Shown: in pieces, positions 16,873-25,658 of the stretch
Numbering within the stretch: position 1 is the first letter of the stretch
How the letters are laid out: each line of letters starts with the position of its first letter
DNA from: Methylobacter psychrophilus
GTDB taxonomy: Bacteria > Pseudomonadota > Gammaproteobacteria > Methylococcales > Methylomonadaceae
DNA length: 64,000 nt
Direction of reading: 5' to 3'
NCBI RefSeq assembly: GCF_025583945.1
Contig: NZ_JAOEGU010000001.1
Location: 124,001 to 188,000, forward strand
The notes under the pieces: model-generated
Database searches by the model: none
What the model was told of the DNA's origin: nothing
What the model saw: the letters and a program-made list of their open reading frames with translations, nothing else
Position numbers and translations under genes: made by a program

Positions 16873-18399
16873 ATGACCCTTATTCGCCAAGACGACTTTA
16901 TCCAAAGTATCGCTGATTCACTGCAATTTATTTCCTACTATCATCCGCTGGATTTTATCCATGCTTTAAATGATGCCTATCAAAAAGAGCAAAATCCGGC
17001 TGCCAAAGACGCCATGGCGCAAATATTAATCAATTCCCGAATGTGTGCCGAGGGGCATCGACCGATATGTCAGGATACCGGAATAGTAACTGTTTTCTTA
17101 AAAATCGGTATGGATGTGCAATGGTCGGCTGATCTTAGTGTCACCGATATGGTCAATGAAGGCGTTCGACGGGCTTACCTTCACCCTGATAATATTTTGC
17201 GTGCTTCGATACTGAAAGATCCGGCCGGAAAACGCATTAATACCGGCGATAACACGCCAGCGGTTGTTCATATGGAAGTGGTAACCGGTAATACGGTTGA
17301 CGTTGAGATTGCGGCCAAGGGCGGCGGTTCTGAAGCCAAAGCCAAGTTTATTATGCTCAATCCTTCAGACAGTATTGTTGATTGGGTATTAAAAACCGTA
17401 CCCACCATGGGCGCGGGTTGGTGTCCTCCTGGGATATTGGGTATAGGTATCGGTGGCACCGCAGAGAAAGCGATGCTTCTTGCCAAGCAAGCCTGCATGG
17501 AGTCTATTGATATTCAAGAGCTTATTGCCCGGGGCGCAAGTAACGCGCTGGAAGAATTACGTCTTGAGTTGTATGACAAAGTGAATGCGCTGGGTATTGG
17601 TGCGCAGGGTTTGGGTGGTTTGACTACCGTGCTGGATGTCAAAATAAAAGATTATCCGACACATGCGGCTAATAAACCTGTTGCCATTATTCCCAATTGT
17701 GCGGCAACCCGGCATGTACATTTTGTTCTGGATGGCTCTGGCCCTGCCGAGTTTAAGACTCCTCATCTGGAAGATTGGCCAAATATTACCCGAGATGCTG
17801 GTACTAATGCCCGTAGAGTTAATTTGGACACGCTGACGCCTGCCGAAGTGGCTACCTGGAAACCGGGCGAAACCTTACTACTAACCGGTACAATGCTCAC
17901 AGGCCGAGATGCCGCACATAAACGCATGGTTGATTTGCTGGAACGTGGTGAGTCGCTGCCGGAAAGTATCGATTTTACCAACAAGTTTATTTATTATGTG
18001 GGCCCTGTCGATCCGGTACGCGATGAAGTGGTAGGTCCTGCCGGGCCAACAACAGCAACGCGTATGGATAAATTTACTGAAACCATGCTGGCTAAAACCG
18101 GTTTGCTGGGCATGATTGGTAAAGCAGAGCGTGGACCCGAAGGCATTGCTGCCATCAAAAAACATCAGGCTGTTTATCTGATGGCTGTGGGCGGCGCAGC
18201 TTATCTGGTATCAAAAGCCATACGCCACTCGCGCATCGTCGCATTTGAAGATCTTGGTATGGAAGCCATTCATGAATTTATTGTTGAAGATATGCCTGTT
18301 ACCGTGGCGGTCGATACGCAAGGCGTATCAATACATGAAATAGCGCCAAAAATCTGGCAGAACAAAATCGGCAAAATCCCTGTTGTTGTTGAACCATAA
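16873..18399 (+). CDS. fumA: Fumarate hydratase, class I (iron-sulfur)
   Basis: Interconverts fumarate and malate in the TCA cycle. Class I, 4Fe-4S-dependent, oxygen-sensitive, with the single-chain alpha+beta form; 508 residues against about 548 in E. coli FumA/FumB, the shorter form being common outside enterics. Candidate cluster cysteines are C66 in GHRPICQDTG, one in GAGWCPPG and one in IIPNCAATRH. The C-terminal beta-type region contains LLLTGTMLTGRDAAHKRM and YYVGPVDPV. AGGA about 9 bp before ATG 16873 is a fair ribosome binding site. It is monocistronic and lies between inverted copies of a hairpin repeat. Paralogue naming (fumA versus fumB) is arbitrary. Confidence 0.88.
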   Translation: MTLIRQDDFIQSIADSLQFISYYHPLDFIHALNDAYQKEQNPAAKDAMAQILINSRMCAEGHRPICQDTGIVTVFLKIGMDVQWSADLSVTDMVNEGVRRAYLHPDNILRASILKDPAGKRINTGDNTPAVVHMEVVTGNTVDVEIAAKGGGSEAKAKFIMLNPSDSIVDWVLKTVPTMGAGWCPPGILGIGIGGTAEKAMLLAKQACMESIDIQELIARGASNALEELRLELYDKVNALGIGAQGLGGLTTVLDVKIKDYPTHAANKPVAIIPNCAATRHVHFVLDGSGPAEFKTPHLEDWPNITRDAGTNARRVNLDTLTPAEVATWKPGETLLLTGTMLTGRDAAHKRMVDLLERGESLPESIDFTNKFIYYVGPVDPVRDEVVGPAGPTTATRMDKFTETMLAKTGLLGMIGKAERGPEGIAAIKKHQAVYLMAVGGAAYLVSKAIRHSRIVAFEDLGMEAIHEFIVEDMPVTVAVDTQGVSIHEIAPKIWQNKIGKIPVVVEP

Positions 18400-18407
18400 T
18401 TAATACT

Positions 18408-18612
18408 GGTACAAGGTACAAGGTACAAGGTTAAAAAACCGGCTCTTAACAGGCTGACTCGTTGTCCTTTGCCTATAGACTTTCAGAAATTAAATTTACA
18501 ATTCACGTCGTTGTCAGCTCATACAGATAACATCCCTTCAAGGGATGGTATCTGTCGACATAGAAATTATTTACCTGAGAATCTATATGTGTTTTCGTGA
18601 TCTTCATGGTGA
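18408..18612. repeat. Tandem GGTACAA copies, inverted hairpin copy, degenerate MITE end
   Basis: Three exact tandem copies of GGTACAA lie at 18408-18428. The hairpin at 18523-18555 is the reverse complement of the one at 16714-16746, apart from one loop base. A degenerate copy of the MITE end (TTTTCGTGATCTTCATGGTG, about 18591-18610) follows. Together this looks like the decayed partner of the element upstream of the fumarase gene. Confidence 0.6.
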
Positions 18613-18627
18613 ATAAGAATTACCTGC

Positions 18628-18655
18628 CTTGAAAAAAAATCATACGCCCCCACAT
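18628..18655 (+). promoter_or_regulatory. Sigma-32 heat-shock promoter of htpG
   Basis: CTTGAAA (18628-18634), a 13-bp spacer and CCCCACAT (18648-18655) closely match the RpoH consensus CTTGAAA-N11-16-CCCCATNT. It sits 37 bp upstream of the htpG start, leaving room for a leader of roughly 30 nt. HtpG is a classic member of the sigma-32 regulon, so site and gene agree. Confidence 0.82.
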
Positions 18656-18692
18656 ATTCAGCAATCATTTTAACAATTTTAGGAATAGTATC

Positions 18693-20639
18693 GTGACTGT
18701 TGAAGCAAAAAAAGAAACCCTGGGCTTTGAAACTGAAGTAAAACACCTGTTACATTTGATGATTCACTCCTTGTATAGCAATAAGGAAATATTTTTGCGG
18801 GAGTTGATTTCCAATGCTTCTGATGCTGCTGACAAGCTGCGTTTTGAAGCACTGTCTAATGACGGTTTGTATGAAGGCGATGCCGAGCTGAAAATTCGCC
18901 TGGAATTTGATACAGAAAAACGTACCATTACTATTATAGATAATGGTATCGGTATGACCCGTGCAGAAGTTCAGGAACACATTGGAACGATTGCAAAATC
19001 AGGTACCAAGCAGTTTTTTGAAGCCTTGACCGGTGAGCAAGCCAAAGACAGTGAATTAATTGGCCAGTTTGGCGTAGGTTTTTACTCTGCATTTATTGTG
19101 GCTGATAAAGTCACTTTGACTACCCGCAAAGCTGGTGCCGATAAAAGCGAAGGTACCCGTTGGGAATCTGCAGGTGAAGGCGATTACACCATAGAAGCAG
19201 TAGAAAAAGTACAGCGCGGTACAGAAATTGTTCTGCATTTGAAAGAAGCTGAAAGCGAGTTTTTAGACGGTTATCGTATTCGCTCTATTGTTAGAAAATT
19301 CTCTGATCATATTTCTTTACCTATCGTTATGGATAAAGAAATCATGCCGACAATGGCTGAAGAAGAGACTGAAGAAGGCGAGGAAGCTAAAGAAGCCAAG
19401 CCTGTTGCAGCAATAGAAGAAGAAACCATTAACAGTGCTTCTGCGTTGTGGACCAAATCCCGTCAAGAAATTTCAGATGACGAATATAATCAATTTTACA
19501 AGCATGTCGGTCATGATTTTCAGGATCCGTTAACGCATGTGCACAGTAAAGTTGAAGGCACTAACGAATATGCCTTGTTGCTTTATGTGCCATCACGGGC
19601 ACCTTTTGATATGTGGGACAGGGATACCAAACATGGTGTAAAACTGTACATTCGTAAAGTCTTTATTACCGATGATGCCGAGCAGTTAATGCCGCGTTAT
19701 TTGCGTTTTATCCGGGGTGTTATTGATGCCAATTCATTGCCGTTAAACGTATCCAGAGAACTGCTGCAACAAAGTAAACAAATCAGCGCCATTAAAACGG
19801 GTGCGGTTAAAAAAGTATTGGGTATGTTAGAAAATCTGGCCAAAAATGAGCCGGAAAAATACGAAACATTCTGGGCTCAGTTTGGTTCGGTGATTAAAGA
19901 AGGCCCGATTGAAGACCATGCCAATAAAGCACGTGTTGCCAAATTACTGCGCTTTGCCACTACCCATGCAGATACCGACAAACAGAACGTTGCCCTGGAA
20001 GACTACGTTAGTCGAATGAAAGAAGGTCAGGAGCATATTTATTATGTAACGGCAGACAGTTTTTCTGCGGCAAAAAATAGTCCGCATCTGGAAATATTCC
20101 GTAAGAAAGGCATTGAAGTTATCTTGTTATCTGACCGTATTGATGAATGGTTGGTCTCTAATCTGGACGAATTTGAAGGCAAGCATTTACAGTCTGTTGC
20201 CAAAGGCGATCTGGATTTAGGTGGTTTGGATGCCGAAGAAGATAAAGCGGCCTTGGAAGAAGTTAATAAGGATTTTGAGGTGGTACTTAAGCAGATTAAA
20301 GACGTGTTGGCCGATAAAGTTAGTGAAGTTCGTTTGAGTCATCGTTTAACCGAATCCCCCGCTTGTTTGGTCGCTGATGTTTATGGCATGAGCCTTAACA
20401 TGGAAAGGATTATGAAAGATGCCGGTCAATCAATGGGCATGGGTAGAAAACCTGTTTTCGAAATTAATCCGACACATCCTCTGGTTGTTCGTATGAAAGC
20501 AGAGCAGGATGATACCCGTTTTGCTGATTTGACTCATATTTTGTTTGATCAGGCAATTTTGAGCGAAGGTGGACAGTTGGATGATCCGGCTGCTTTTGTC
20601 CATAAGCTAAATGGTTTGTTGCAAGGTTTGTTAAAATAA
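18693..20639 (+). CDS. htpG: Molecular chaperone HtpG (Hsp90)
   Basis: Cytosolic ATP-driven Hsp90 homologue that remodels client proteins with the DnaK system. It is 648 residues (E. coli 624), the extra length being partly an acidic linker around 225-245. GHKL ATPase motifs are visible: [29 protein letters not shown] and [11 protein letters not shown]. The middle domain has the conserved catalytic-loop region SRELLQQ, and the dimerisation domain lies at the C-terminus. The start codon is GTG 18693, with AGGA at 18681-18684. Heat-shock promoter upstream and an intrinsic terminator downstream make it a single-gene unit. Confidence 0.96.
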   Translation: MTVEAKKETLGFETEVKHLLHLMIHSLYSNKEIFLRELISNASDAADKLRFEALSNDGLYEGDAELKIRLEFDTEKRTITIIDNGIGMTRAEVQEHIGTIAKSGTKQFFEALTGEQAKDSELIGQFGVGFYSAFIVADKVTLTTRKAGADKSEGTRWESAGEGDYTIEAVEKVQRGTEIVLHLKEAESEFLDGYRIRSIVRKFSDHISLPIVMDKEIMPTMAEEETEEGEEAKEAKPVAAIEEETINSASALWTKSRQEISDDEYNQFYKHVGHDFQDPLTHVHSKVEGTNEYALLLYVPSRAPFDMWDRDTKHGVKLYIRKVFITDDAEQLMPRYLRFIRGVIDANSLPLNVSRELLQQSKQISAIKTGAVKKVLGMLENLAKNEPEKYETFWAQFGSVIKEGPIEDHANKARVAKLLRFATTHADTDKQNVALEDYVSRMKEGQEHIYYVTADSFSAAKNSPHLEIFRKKGIEVILLSDRIDEWLVSNLDEFEGKHLQSVAKGDLDLGGLDAEEDKAALEEVNKDFEVVLKQIKDVLADKVSEVRLSHRLTESPACLVADVYGMSLNMERIMKDAGQSMGMGRKPVFEINPTHPLVVRMKAEQDDTRFADLTHILFDQAILSEGGQLDDPAAFVHKLNGLLQGLLK

Positions 20640-20659
20640 CTGTTAACAACACCAAAAAA

Positions 20660-20685
20660 GGCTGGATTGATCCAGCCTTTTTTTT
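20660..20685 (+). terminator. Intrinsic terminator of htpG
   Basis: A perfect 8-bp stem, GGCTGGAT (20660-20667) with ATCCAGCC (20670-20677), is followed by eight T (20678-20685). A-tract 20654-20659 on the left makes it potentially bidirectional. Confidence 0.92.
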
Positions 20686-20729
20686 GCCTGGTAATCCTTA
20701 TACTCCGCACGGTCACAACTCGGTTTTCT

Positions 20730-20826
20730 GATCGGCCATTTTATCCGATAGCTGCGTTGCAAAAGTAGTTACATAGCTAGCTATGTAACTACTTTTGCAC
20801 CTTGCTCTCGAATAAAATAACTCGAT
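20730..20826. repeat. Extended inverted repeat centred on a 42-bp perfect palindrome
   Basis: Bases 20758-20799 are a perfect, spacerless palindrome of 42 bp centred at 20778/20779, around TAGCTA. Outside it the symmetry continues imperfectly: ATCGGCCATTTTAT... on the left against ...AATAAAATAACTCGAT on the right. No coding function is evident. It lies in the 398-bp gap between htpG and the antiporter gene, next to a solo MITE end. Confidence 0.8.
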
Positions 20827-20921
20827 CATAAATTCCGTAAACATGACCGCGCGAAGTATAAAACAAAAATCTTGCATGACATGAGATGGATTTAAGTATT
20901 TAATTACATGTCCCATACACG

Positions 20922-20954
20922 TTTTTCCGCAGTAGATTTTCTCTTCTCGGACAG
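20922..20954. repeat. Solo end of the MITE family present at 39989-40146
   Basis: The 33-bp stretch from TTTTTCCGCAGTAG to CGGACAGC is nearly identical to the right end of the 158-bp element at 39989-40146 (about 40111-40143), with about four differences. No matching left end is visible nearby, so it is a remnant. Confidence 0.6.
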
Positions 20955-21037
20955 CTTTCTGTCTTGACGTCGGCAACAGCAAGGTTGTGCTGACACTCAA
21001 TTTTTCCTTTAGCCTCGTATCGATATAAACAGTCATT

Positions 21038-22561
21038 ATGGAATTCGTCTGGATTAGCACCGCTTACATGATTGGCTTAATTGCCAGTCGTCTGTCTCTT
21101 CCTCCTCTCGTGGGTTATCTGGTTGCCGGTTATGTTTTGCATGGTTTGGATATAGCTCCCCTGCCAAACTTGGCGCATCTTGCCGATATTGGTATTGAGT
21201 TACTGCTGTTTTCAGTCGGCTTAAAACTTAAACCCAGCTCGTTGTTACGCAGTGAAGTGTTAAGCGTAGGCGGTTCGCATCTGCTGCTGGTTACCGGCGT
21301 TTCTGCGCTGATATTTCTGGCGATGGGCCAACGTATTAGTGGTGGTTTGGTGTTAGGCGCCAGTCTGGCTTTTTCCAGTACCGTACTTGCCATTAAAGTA
21401 TTGGATGATAGCAGTGAGTTGTCATCCCTACATGGCCGCGATGTGCTGAGTATTTTGATTTTACAGGACATAGTCGCAATTGGTTTGCTGGCGTTCGCAG
21501 ATGGCAAGCAACTGACACTTTGGGCCTTGATTTTATTAATTGTACCGTTCCTGCGGCCGCTGGCACATCGATTGCTAACTGTTAGTCGTTCCGGTGAACT
21601 CATCTTGATGTTAGGTGTTTCGTTGGCGTTAGGCGGTGGTGTATTGGCCGAAAGTGTCGGTGTTTCTCCTGATATTGGTGCGCTGCTAACCGGCGTGATG
21701 CTGGCTTCACATCCCAAGATAGAAGACCTTTCCAACAAGCTTTGGAGTCTCAAGGAATTATTTCTGGTCGCATTTTTTCTGCAAATTGGAATGGCCAATT
21801 TTCCGACTCAGGAACAAGCAGTGACGGCTATTGAATTGTTAATGCTATTGCCATTACAGGGAGGCTTGTTTTTTTCGCTCTTTCTACTGGCAGGTTTACG
21901 TGCCCGCACGGCCTTCGTTTCATCTTTGGCATTGATGACATATAGTGAGTTTGCCCTCATTACTACCGGGGCAGTGGTTAATGCCAATTTGTTACCTGCA
22001 GAGTGGACGTCAATTATTAGTCTGGCGGTCGCCGGTTCTTTAGCGATTGCAGCTCCCCTGAACCGGTATTCGCACCGCTTGTTTTCATGGGCCGAACCGG
22101 TATTGGTTCGCTTTGAGAAAAAATCCAGGCAGTCTGATCGCTTGCCTGAATCTTTTGGCGTATCGGAATGGTTGGTTGTCGGTATGGGGCGTACGGGGGT
22201 TTCTGCTTATCTGGCGTTACACGAGCAGGACAAACTTGTAGTGGGACTGGATTCTGACCCGACAGTATTGGAAAATCTGCTTGCCGAAGGGCGACGGGTG
22301 GTCTACGGTGATGCGGAGGATACCGAGCTGTGGGAGAGGCTTCCACTGGAAAAAATCAAAGGGGTTATTTTAACAGTGCCGGAATTTGAAGTTAGATGTA
22401 CTGCAATTAGCCAGCTTAGAAAGCGAGGTTTTTTGGGTAAAATAGGCACGATTTGTTATTACAAGGGAGAAGAGCGGGAATTAATTCGCCTGGGAGCTAA
22501 TTTAATTATCCATCCTTTGGTTGAAGCAGGTAACCAGCTTGTTAAGCAAATATTGACATAA
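21038..22561 (+). CDS. CPA2-family cation:proton antiporter with TrkA-N domain (KefB/YbaL-like)
   Basis: This 507-residue inner-membrane protein has about 11-12 hydrophobic helices in residues 1-350, followed by a cytosolic Rossmann NAD-binding (RCK/TrkA-N) domain starting at VVGMGRTGVSAYL. Helix motifs such as DIGIELLLFSVGLKL and GASLAFSSTVLAIKVL are typical of KefB/KefC/YbaL. The family exports K+ or exchanges Na+/K+ for H+ under ligand control; the ion cannot be fixed from sequence. It begins a block of ion-homeostasis genes with DedA, Kup and NhaD. Start ATG 21038 gives a direct hydrophobic N-terminus; the ribosome binding site is weak. Confidence 0.85.
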   Translation: MEFVWISTAYMIGLIASRLSLPPLVGYLVAGYVLHGLDIAPLPNLAHLADIGIELLLFSVGLKLKPSSLLRSEVLSVGGSHLLLVTGVSALIFLAMGQRISGGLVLGASLAFSSTVLAIKVLDDSSELSSLHGRDVLSILILQDIVAIGLLAFADGKQLTLWALILLIVPFLRPLAHRLLTVSRSGELILMLGVSLALGGGVLAESVGVSPDIGALLTGVMLASHPKIEDLSNKLWSLKELFLVAFFLQIGMANFPTQEQAVTAIELLMLLPLQGGLFFSLFLLAGLRARTAFVSSLALMTYSEFALITTGAVVNANLLPAEWTSIISLAVAGSLAIAAPLNRYSHRLFSWAEPVLVRFEKKSRQSDRLPESFGVSEWLVVGMGRTGVSAYLALHEQDKLVVGLDSDPTVLENLLAEGRRVVYGDAEDTELWERLPLEKIKGVILTVPEFEVRCTAISQLRKRGFLGKIGTICYYKGEERELIRLGANLIIHPLVEAGNQLVKQILT

Positions 22562-22880
22562 TGGCAGTATTAATACGATTGGTTTCTACGCACAAAATCA
22601 GGTGCTTATAAATAACTATTATTTTCATGTTTTCAATACCCATTTTTTACTACAATGACTCAGCTTTTTGCCTTGTAGTACAATTTAAAAATCTTGTTCT
22701 ATTACAAGATTACTGTTGATAATTGAGTTACCTATCGTCTTGTTGTGGTATTTATTTAGCACAGAGGAACAAAACTTGTCATTCGTAATGGAAGCCCGGT
22801 AATAATCAGGTAGCCTGGCAGGCGTAAGATCAACTAATCTAACCATAGCCAGTTTGGCAAAAACAACATCAGGAATGAAC
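22562..22880. other. Intergenic region with two short hairpins
   Basis: Two neat inverted repeats are present: TACTACAA/TTGTAGTA (22648-22655 / 22673-22680) and AATCTTG/CAAGATT (22690-22696 / 22705-22711). Either may end the antiporter transcript, though T-runs are poor. No gene seen; a minus-strand frame through most of the gap lacks any family resemblance. Confidence 0.4.
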
Positions 22881-23528
22881 ATGGAACACCTTACCCAATT
22901 TATTAATATTTTTTTACACCTGGATAAATATCTCAGCGAGATTATTCAAAATTATGGCTATGTTACTTATATAATATTATTTATTATTATTTTCTGTGAA
23001 ACAGGATTGGTCGTATTGCCCTTTTTACCGGGAGATTCTTTGCTTTTTGCAGCCGGTACTTTTGCGGCAAAAGGTGATATGAGTCTTTGGATATTATATG
23101 TAATATTATGTGTGGCGGCAGTATTGGGTGATTCAGTTAACTATGAAATAGGACGATTTTTGGGTCCTAAAATAGCCAAGCAGGAAAAAACCCGGTTTTT
23201 GAATAAAGAACATGTGGAGCGTACCCATAAATTTTATGAAAAATATGGCGCTAAAACGATAATAATTGCCCGCTTTATCCCTATCATTCGTACCTTTGCG
23301 CCATTCGTGGCTGGTATAGGTGATATGGGTTACAAAAAATTTCTGCATTACAACGTTATTGGTGGCGTTTCCTGGATTTCTATTTGCCTTTTTGGCGGAT
23401 ACTTGTTTGGCAATATAGAAATCGTAAAACATAACTTTACGGTAGTCATTGTAGGTATTGTAATTGTTTCAATAATACCCGCTGTAGTTGAGTATATTCG
23501 GCATAAGTATTATTTAAAAGCGGGTTAA
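22881..23528 (+). CDS. DedA family membrane protein
   Basis: This polytopic inner-membrane protein is 215 residues from ATG 22881, which has AGGA at 22871-22874; ATG 22875 and TTG 22854 are weaker in-frame alternatives. The family signatures are FCETGLVVLPFLPGDSLLF with the conserved Glu and GDS, the segment GDSVNYEIGRFLG, and ARFIPIIRTFAPFVAG with the essential arginines. DedA proteins support membrane potential and alkaline or drug tolerance; several act as lipid-carrier (undecaprenyl-phosphate or phospholipid) translocases. Its place among cation transporters agrees with a role in proton-motive-force homeostasis. Confidence 0.88.
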   Translation: MEHLTQFINIFLHLDKYLSEIIQNYGYVTYIILFIIIFCETGLVVLPFLPGDSLLFAAGTFAAKGDMSLWILYVILCVAAVLGDSVNYEIGRFLGPKIAKQEKTRFLNKEHVERTHKFYEKYGAKTIIIARFIPIIRTFAPFVAGIGDMGYKKFLHYNVIGGVSWISICLFGGYLFGNIEIVKHNFTVVIVGIVIVSIIPAVVEYIRHKYYLKAG

Positions 23529-23544
23529 CCAGCTTAATACGTGC

Positions 23545-23600
23545 AAAAAAACAGCCACAGATTCACCGATTTTAAAGCAGGTTTAATCGGTGATGCTGTG
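23545..23600 (-). terminator. Hairpin between convergent dedA-family gene and kup
   Basis: The imperfect stem CACAGATTCACCGATT (23556-23571) with AATCGGTGATGCTGTG (23585-23600) lies between convergent genes. Seven A at 23545-23551 give a U-run after the hairpin in the minus-strand transcript, so it should terminate kup; it may also stop the dedA-family gene. Confidence 0.6.
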
Positions 23601-23640
23601 ACCACAAATTTTTTGAGTTGCCTGGTATCCAATGTTTCGG

Positions 23641-25524
23641 TTACAACTCAATACGGATTCCAAGTTCCACAACGCGGTCAACGGGTATTTTAAAAAACTC
23701 AATTGCACTGGTTGAATTATGAAATAAAAACCTGAATAATGCCCTGCGCCATTTCGGCATGGGGCTTTTATTACGAAAAGATATTTGTTCACTACCGATA
23801 AAAAAAGAGGTATTTTTGGGATTAAAATCCAGACCTTGTTGTACGCATAACTCCAGTGCGCGACGAACGTCTGCGTTCTGTTTGAAACCGTAATAAAGCT
23901 TTACCCGATAAAAATTCCGGTTTTCACCGAAAGTTCTGATTTTAACCAGATGAGATTCGTCAACATAGGGTTCGTTTGTGGTAACAATGGTTAGTACAAT
24001 AATTTTCTCGTGTAATACATGATTATGTTCAAGGTTGTGTAACAGCACTTGAGGTACGCCGTGTAAGCTTCTGGTCAAATAAATGGCAGTACCCTCTACG
24101 GTCACTAATTTACTATTTATTTTCGTTTCCAGATCCTCGAATAACATTCGCCTGACATCCATATATTCCGAAAGCAATCTACGTCCCTTAATCCATGTCG
24201 TTAACACTAAAAATAGAACGGTAGCGACGACTAGTGGAAGCCAACCGCCAGTAGGGATTTTTAAACTATTGGAGGAAAGAAATGTTAAGTCTATTGTTAA
24301 AAAAACCGACAAAAATGCCCCACTGGTGTATTTGCTCCATTGCCAAAGTTCTTGAATGACAATAAATGCCAACAGGGTAGTGGCCATCATGGTTCCTGTT
24401 ACTGCCAAGCCATAAGCGGAGGCCAATGCAGACGATGATTTAAAACTCAATACCAGTACGAAAACCGATATCATTAAGAGCCAATTAATAGCCGGTATAT
24501 AGACTTGTCCCCGTTCTGCACCTGAGGTGTGCAAAATGTTCATGCGCGGACAGTAGCCCAGTTGTATGGCTTGTTTGGTCATCGAAAAGGCACCGGATAT
24601 TACTGCTTGCGAGGCGATAACGGTCGCGAGTGTCGATAGAATTAGCAAAGGATACATGGCCCAGGTTGGGGCAAGTAAATAGAAAGGATTTTGTATCGCC
24701 TCGGGGTGACCGATTAACAGCGCCCCTTGTCCGAAATAGTTGAGCAGCAACGCCGGAAACACAAATCCGAACCATGCATAACGGATTGGTTTTAAGCCGA
24801 AATGTCCCATATCGGCATACAGCGCTTCGGCACCGGTTATTGCCAATACGATTGCGCCCATAATCAAAAATCCATGCCAGCCTAATTCAAGCAGTAAATG
24901 CGCTGCGTAATAAGGGTTTATTGCCATTAATACGCCCGGTTCATCGATGATGTTGGTTACTCCCAAAACGGCCAGCAAACAAAACCAGATACACATGATC
25001 GGTGAAAATAGCTTGCCCATCTTGCCGGAGCCTTTTGCTTGCAGAAGGAACAGTCCGCCCAGTACCGTAATGGTAATCGGCAGCACATAGCGGTCCAATG
25101 ATGGGGCGATAATTTGCAGGCCTTCAACGGCACTAAGTACCGAGATAGCAGGGGTGATGATGCTGTCTCCGTAAAACAATACGGTGCCAAGCAAGCCGAC
25201 AGTGACTATGAAACGCATTTTTTTGGGATTTTCTTTGGAACCTTGTAAGGCCAAGGCCATTAGCGCCATAATGCCGCCTTCGCCTTTGTTGTCGGCACGC
25301 ATAATGAAAATAGCGTATTTGGTCGTTACTACCAGGGTTAGTGTCCAAAAAACCAGCGATAACACGCCGAGTACGTGCAGTTTATCTATTGGTAAGCCGC
25401 TGAGGAAAACTTCTTTAAGCGCATAAAGCGGGCTGGTGCCGATGTCACCAAATACTACGCCAATGGCTCCTAGTGCTAGGCCTGCGAGTTGTTCTTTGGT
25501 TTGAGGTTGTGAATTTGAGGACAT
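23641..25524 (-). CDS. kup: Low-affinity potassium transporter Kup
   Basis: This 627-residue KUP/HAK/KT family K+/H+ symporter matches E. coli Kup (622). It starts with a short soluble stretch, then GAIGVVFGDIGTSPLYALKE, the family hallmark (about 17-36). About 12 TM helices follow, with YGDSIITPAISVLSAVEG as a second conserved block, and then a cytosolic C-terminal domain of about 170 residues. It imports K+ and is important at low pH. It is transcribed convergently with the dedA-family gene; nhaD lies 134 bp upstream on the same strand, so co-transcription is possible. Confidence 0.95.
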   Translation of the reverse strand: MSSNSQPQTKEQLAGLALGAIGVVFGDIGTSPLYALKEVFLSGLPIDKLHVLGVLSLVFWTLTLVVTTKYAIFIMRADNKGEGGIMALMALALQGSKENPKKMRFIVTVGLLGTVLFYGDSIITPAISVLSAVEGLQIIAPSLDRYVLPITITVLGGLFLLQAKGSGKMGKLFSPIMCIWFCLLAVLGVTNIIDEPGVLMAINPYYAAHLLLELGWHGFLIMGAIVLAITGAEALYADMGHFGLKPIRYAWFGFVFPALLLNYFGQGALLIGHPEAIQNPFYLLAPTWAMYPLLILSTLATVIASQAVISGAFSMTKQAIQLGYCPRMNILHTSGAERGQVYIPAINWLLMISVFVLVLSFKSSSALASAYGLAVTGTMMATTLLAFIVIQELWQWSKYTSGAFLSVFLTIDLTFLSSNSLKIPTGGWLPLVVATVLFLVLTTWIKGRRLLSEYMDVRRMLFEDLETKINSKLVTVEGTAIYLTRSLHGVPQVLLHNLEHNHVLHEKIIVLTIVTTNEPYVDESHLVKIRTFGENRNFYRVKLYYGFKQNADVRRALELCVQQGLDFNPKNTSFFIGSEQISFRNKSPMPKWRRALFRFLFHNSTSAIEFFKIPVDRVVELGIRIEL

Positions 25525-25658
25525 TATTGTAAGTATTTTGCCACTAAATAAATAGTTAAGAAGGGTTGTGCGGCACGATTATCGTCCATATTAGTTATAA
25601 AAGAAACAGGCATGTGTTTTAGGAAACCACAGCTAATAAGGCTCTTTGACTGATTCGA

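Noticed and set aside
18408-18428. GGTACAA triplet repeat as a regulatory array
   Set aside because: Three copies of a 7-mer just after a stop codon more likely reflect replication slippage.
20713-21060. Minus-strand open frame of 115 codons
   Set aside because: It spans the 42-bp palindrome and the solo MITE end and overlaps the antiporter start in antisense; the translation shows no family features.
21130-21798. Minus-strand open frame of 222 codons
   Set aside because: Fully antisense to the antiporter gene, with Ser/Pro/Asn-rich composition typical of a shadow frame.
22685-22882. Minus-strand frame of 65 codons before the dedA-family gene
   Set aside because: Covers two hairpins, no ribosome binding site and no similarity to anything I know.
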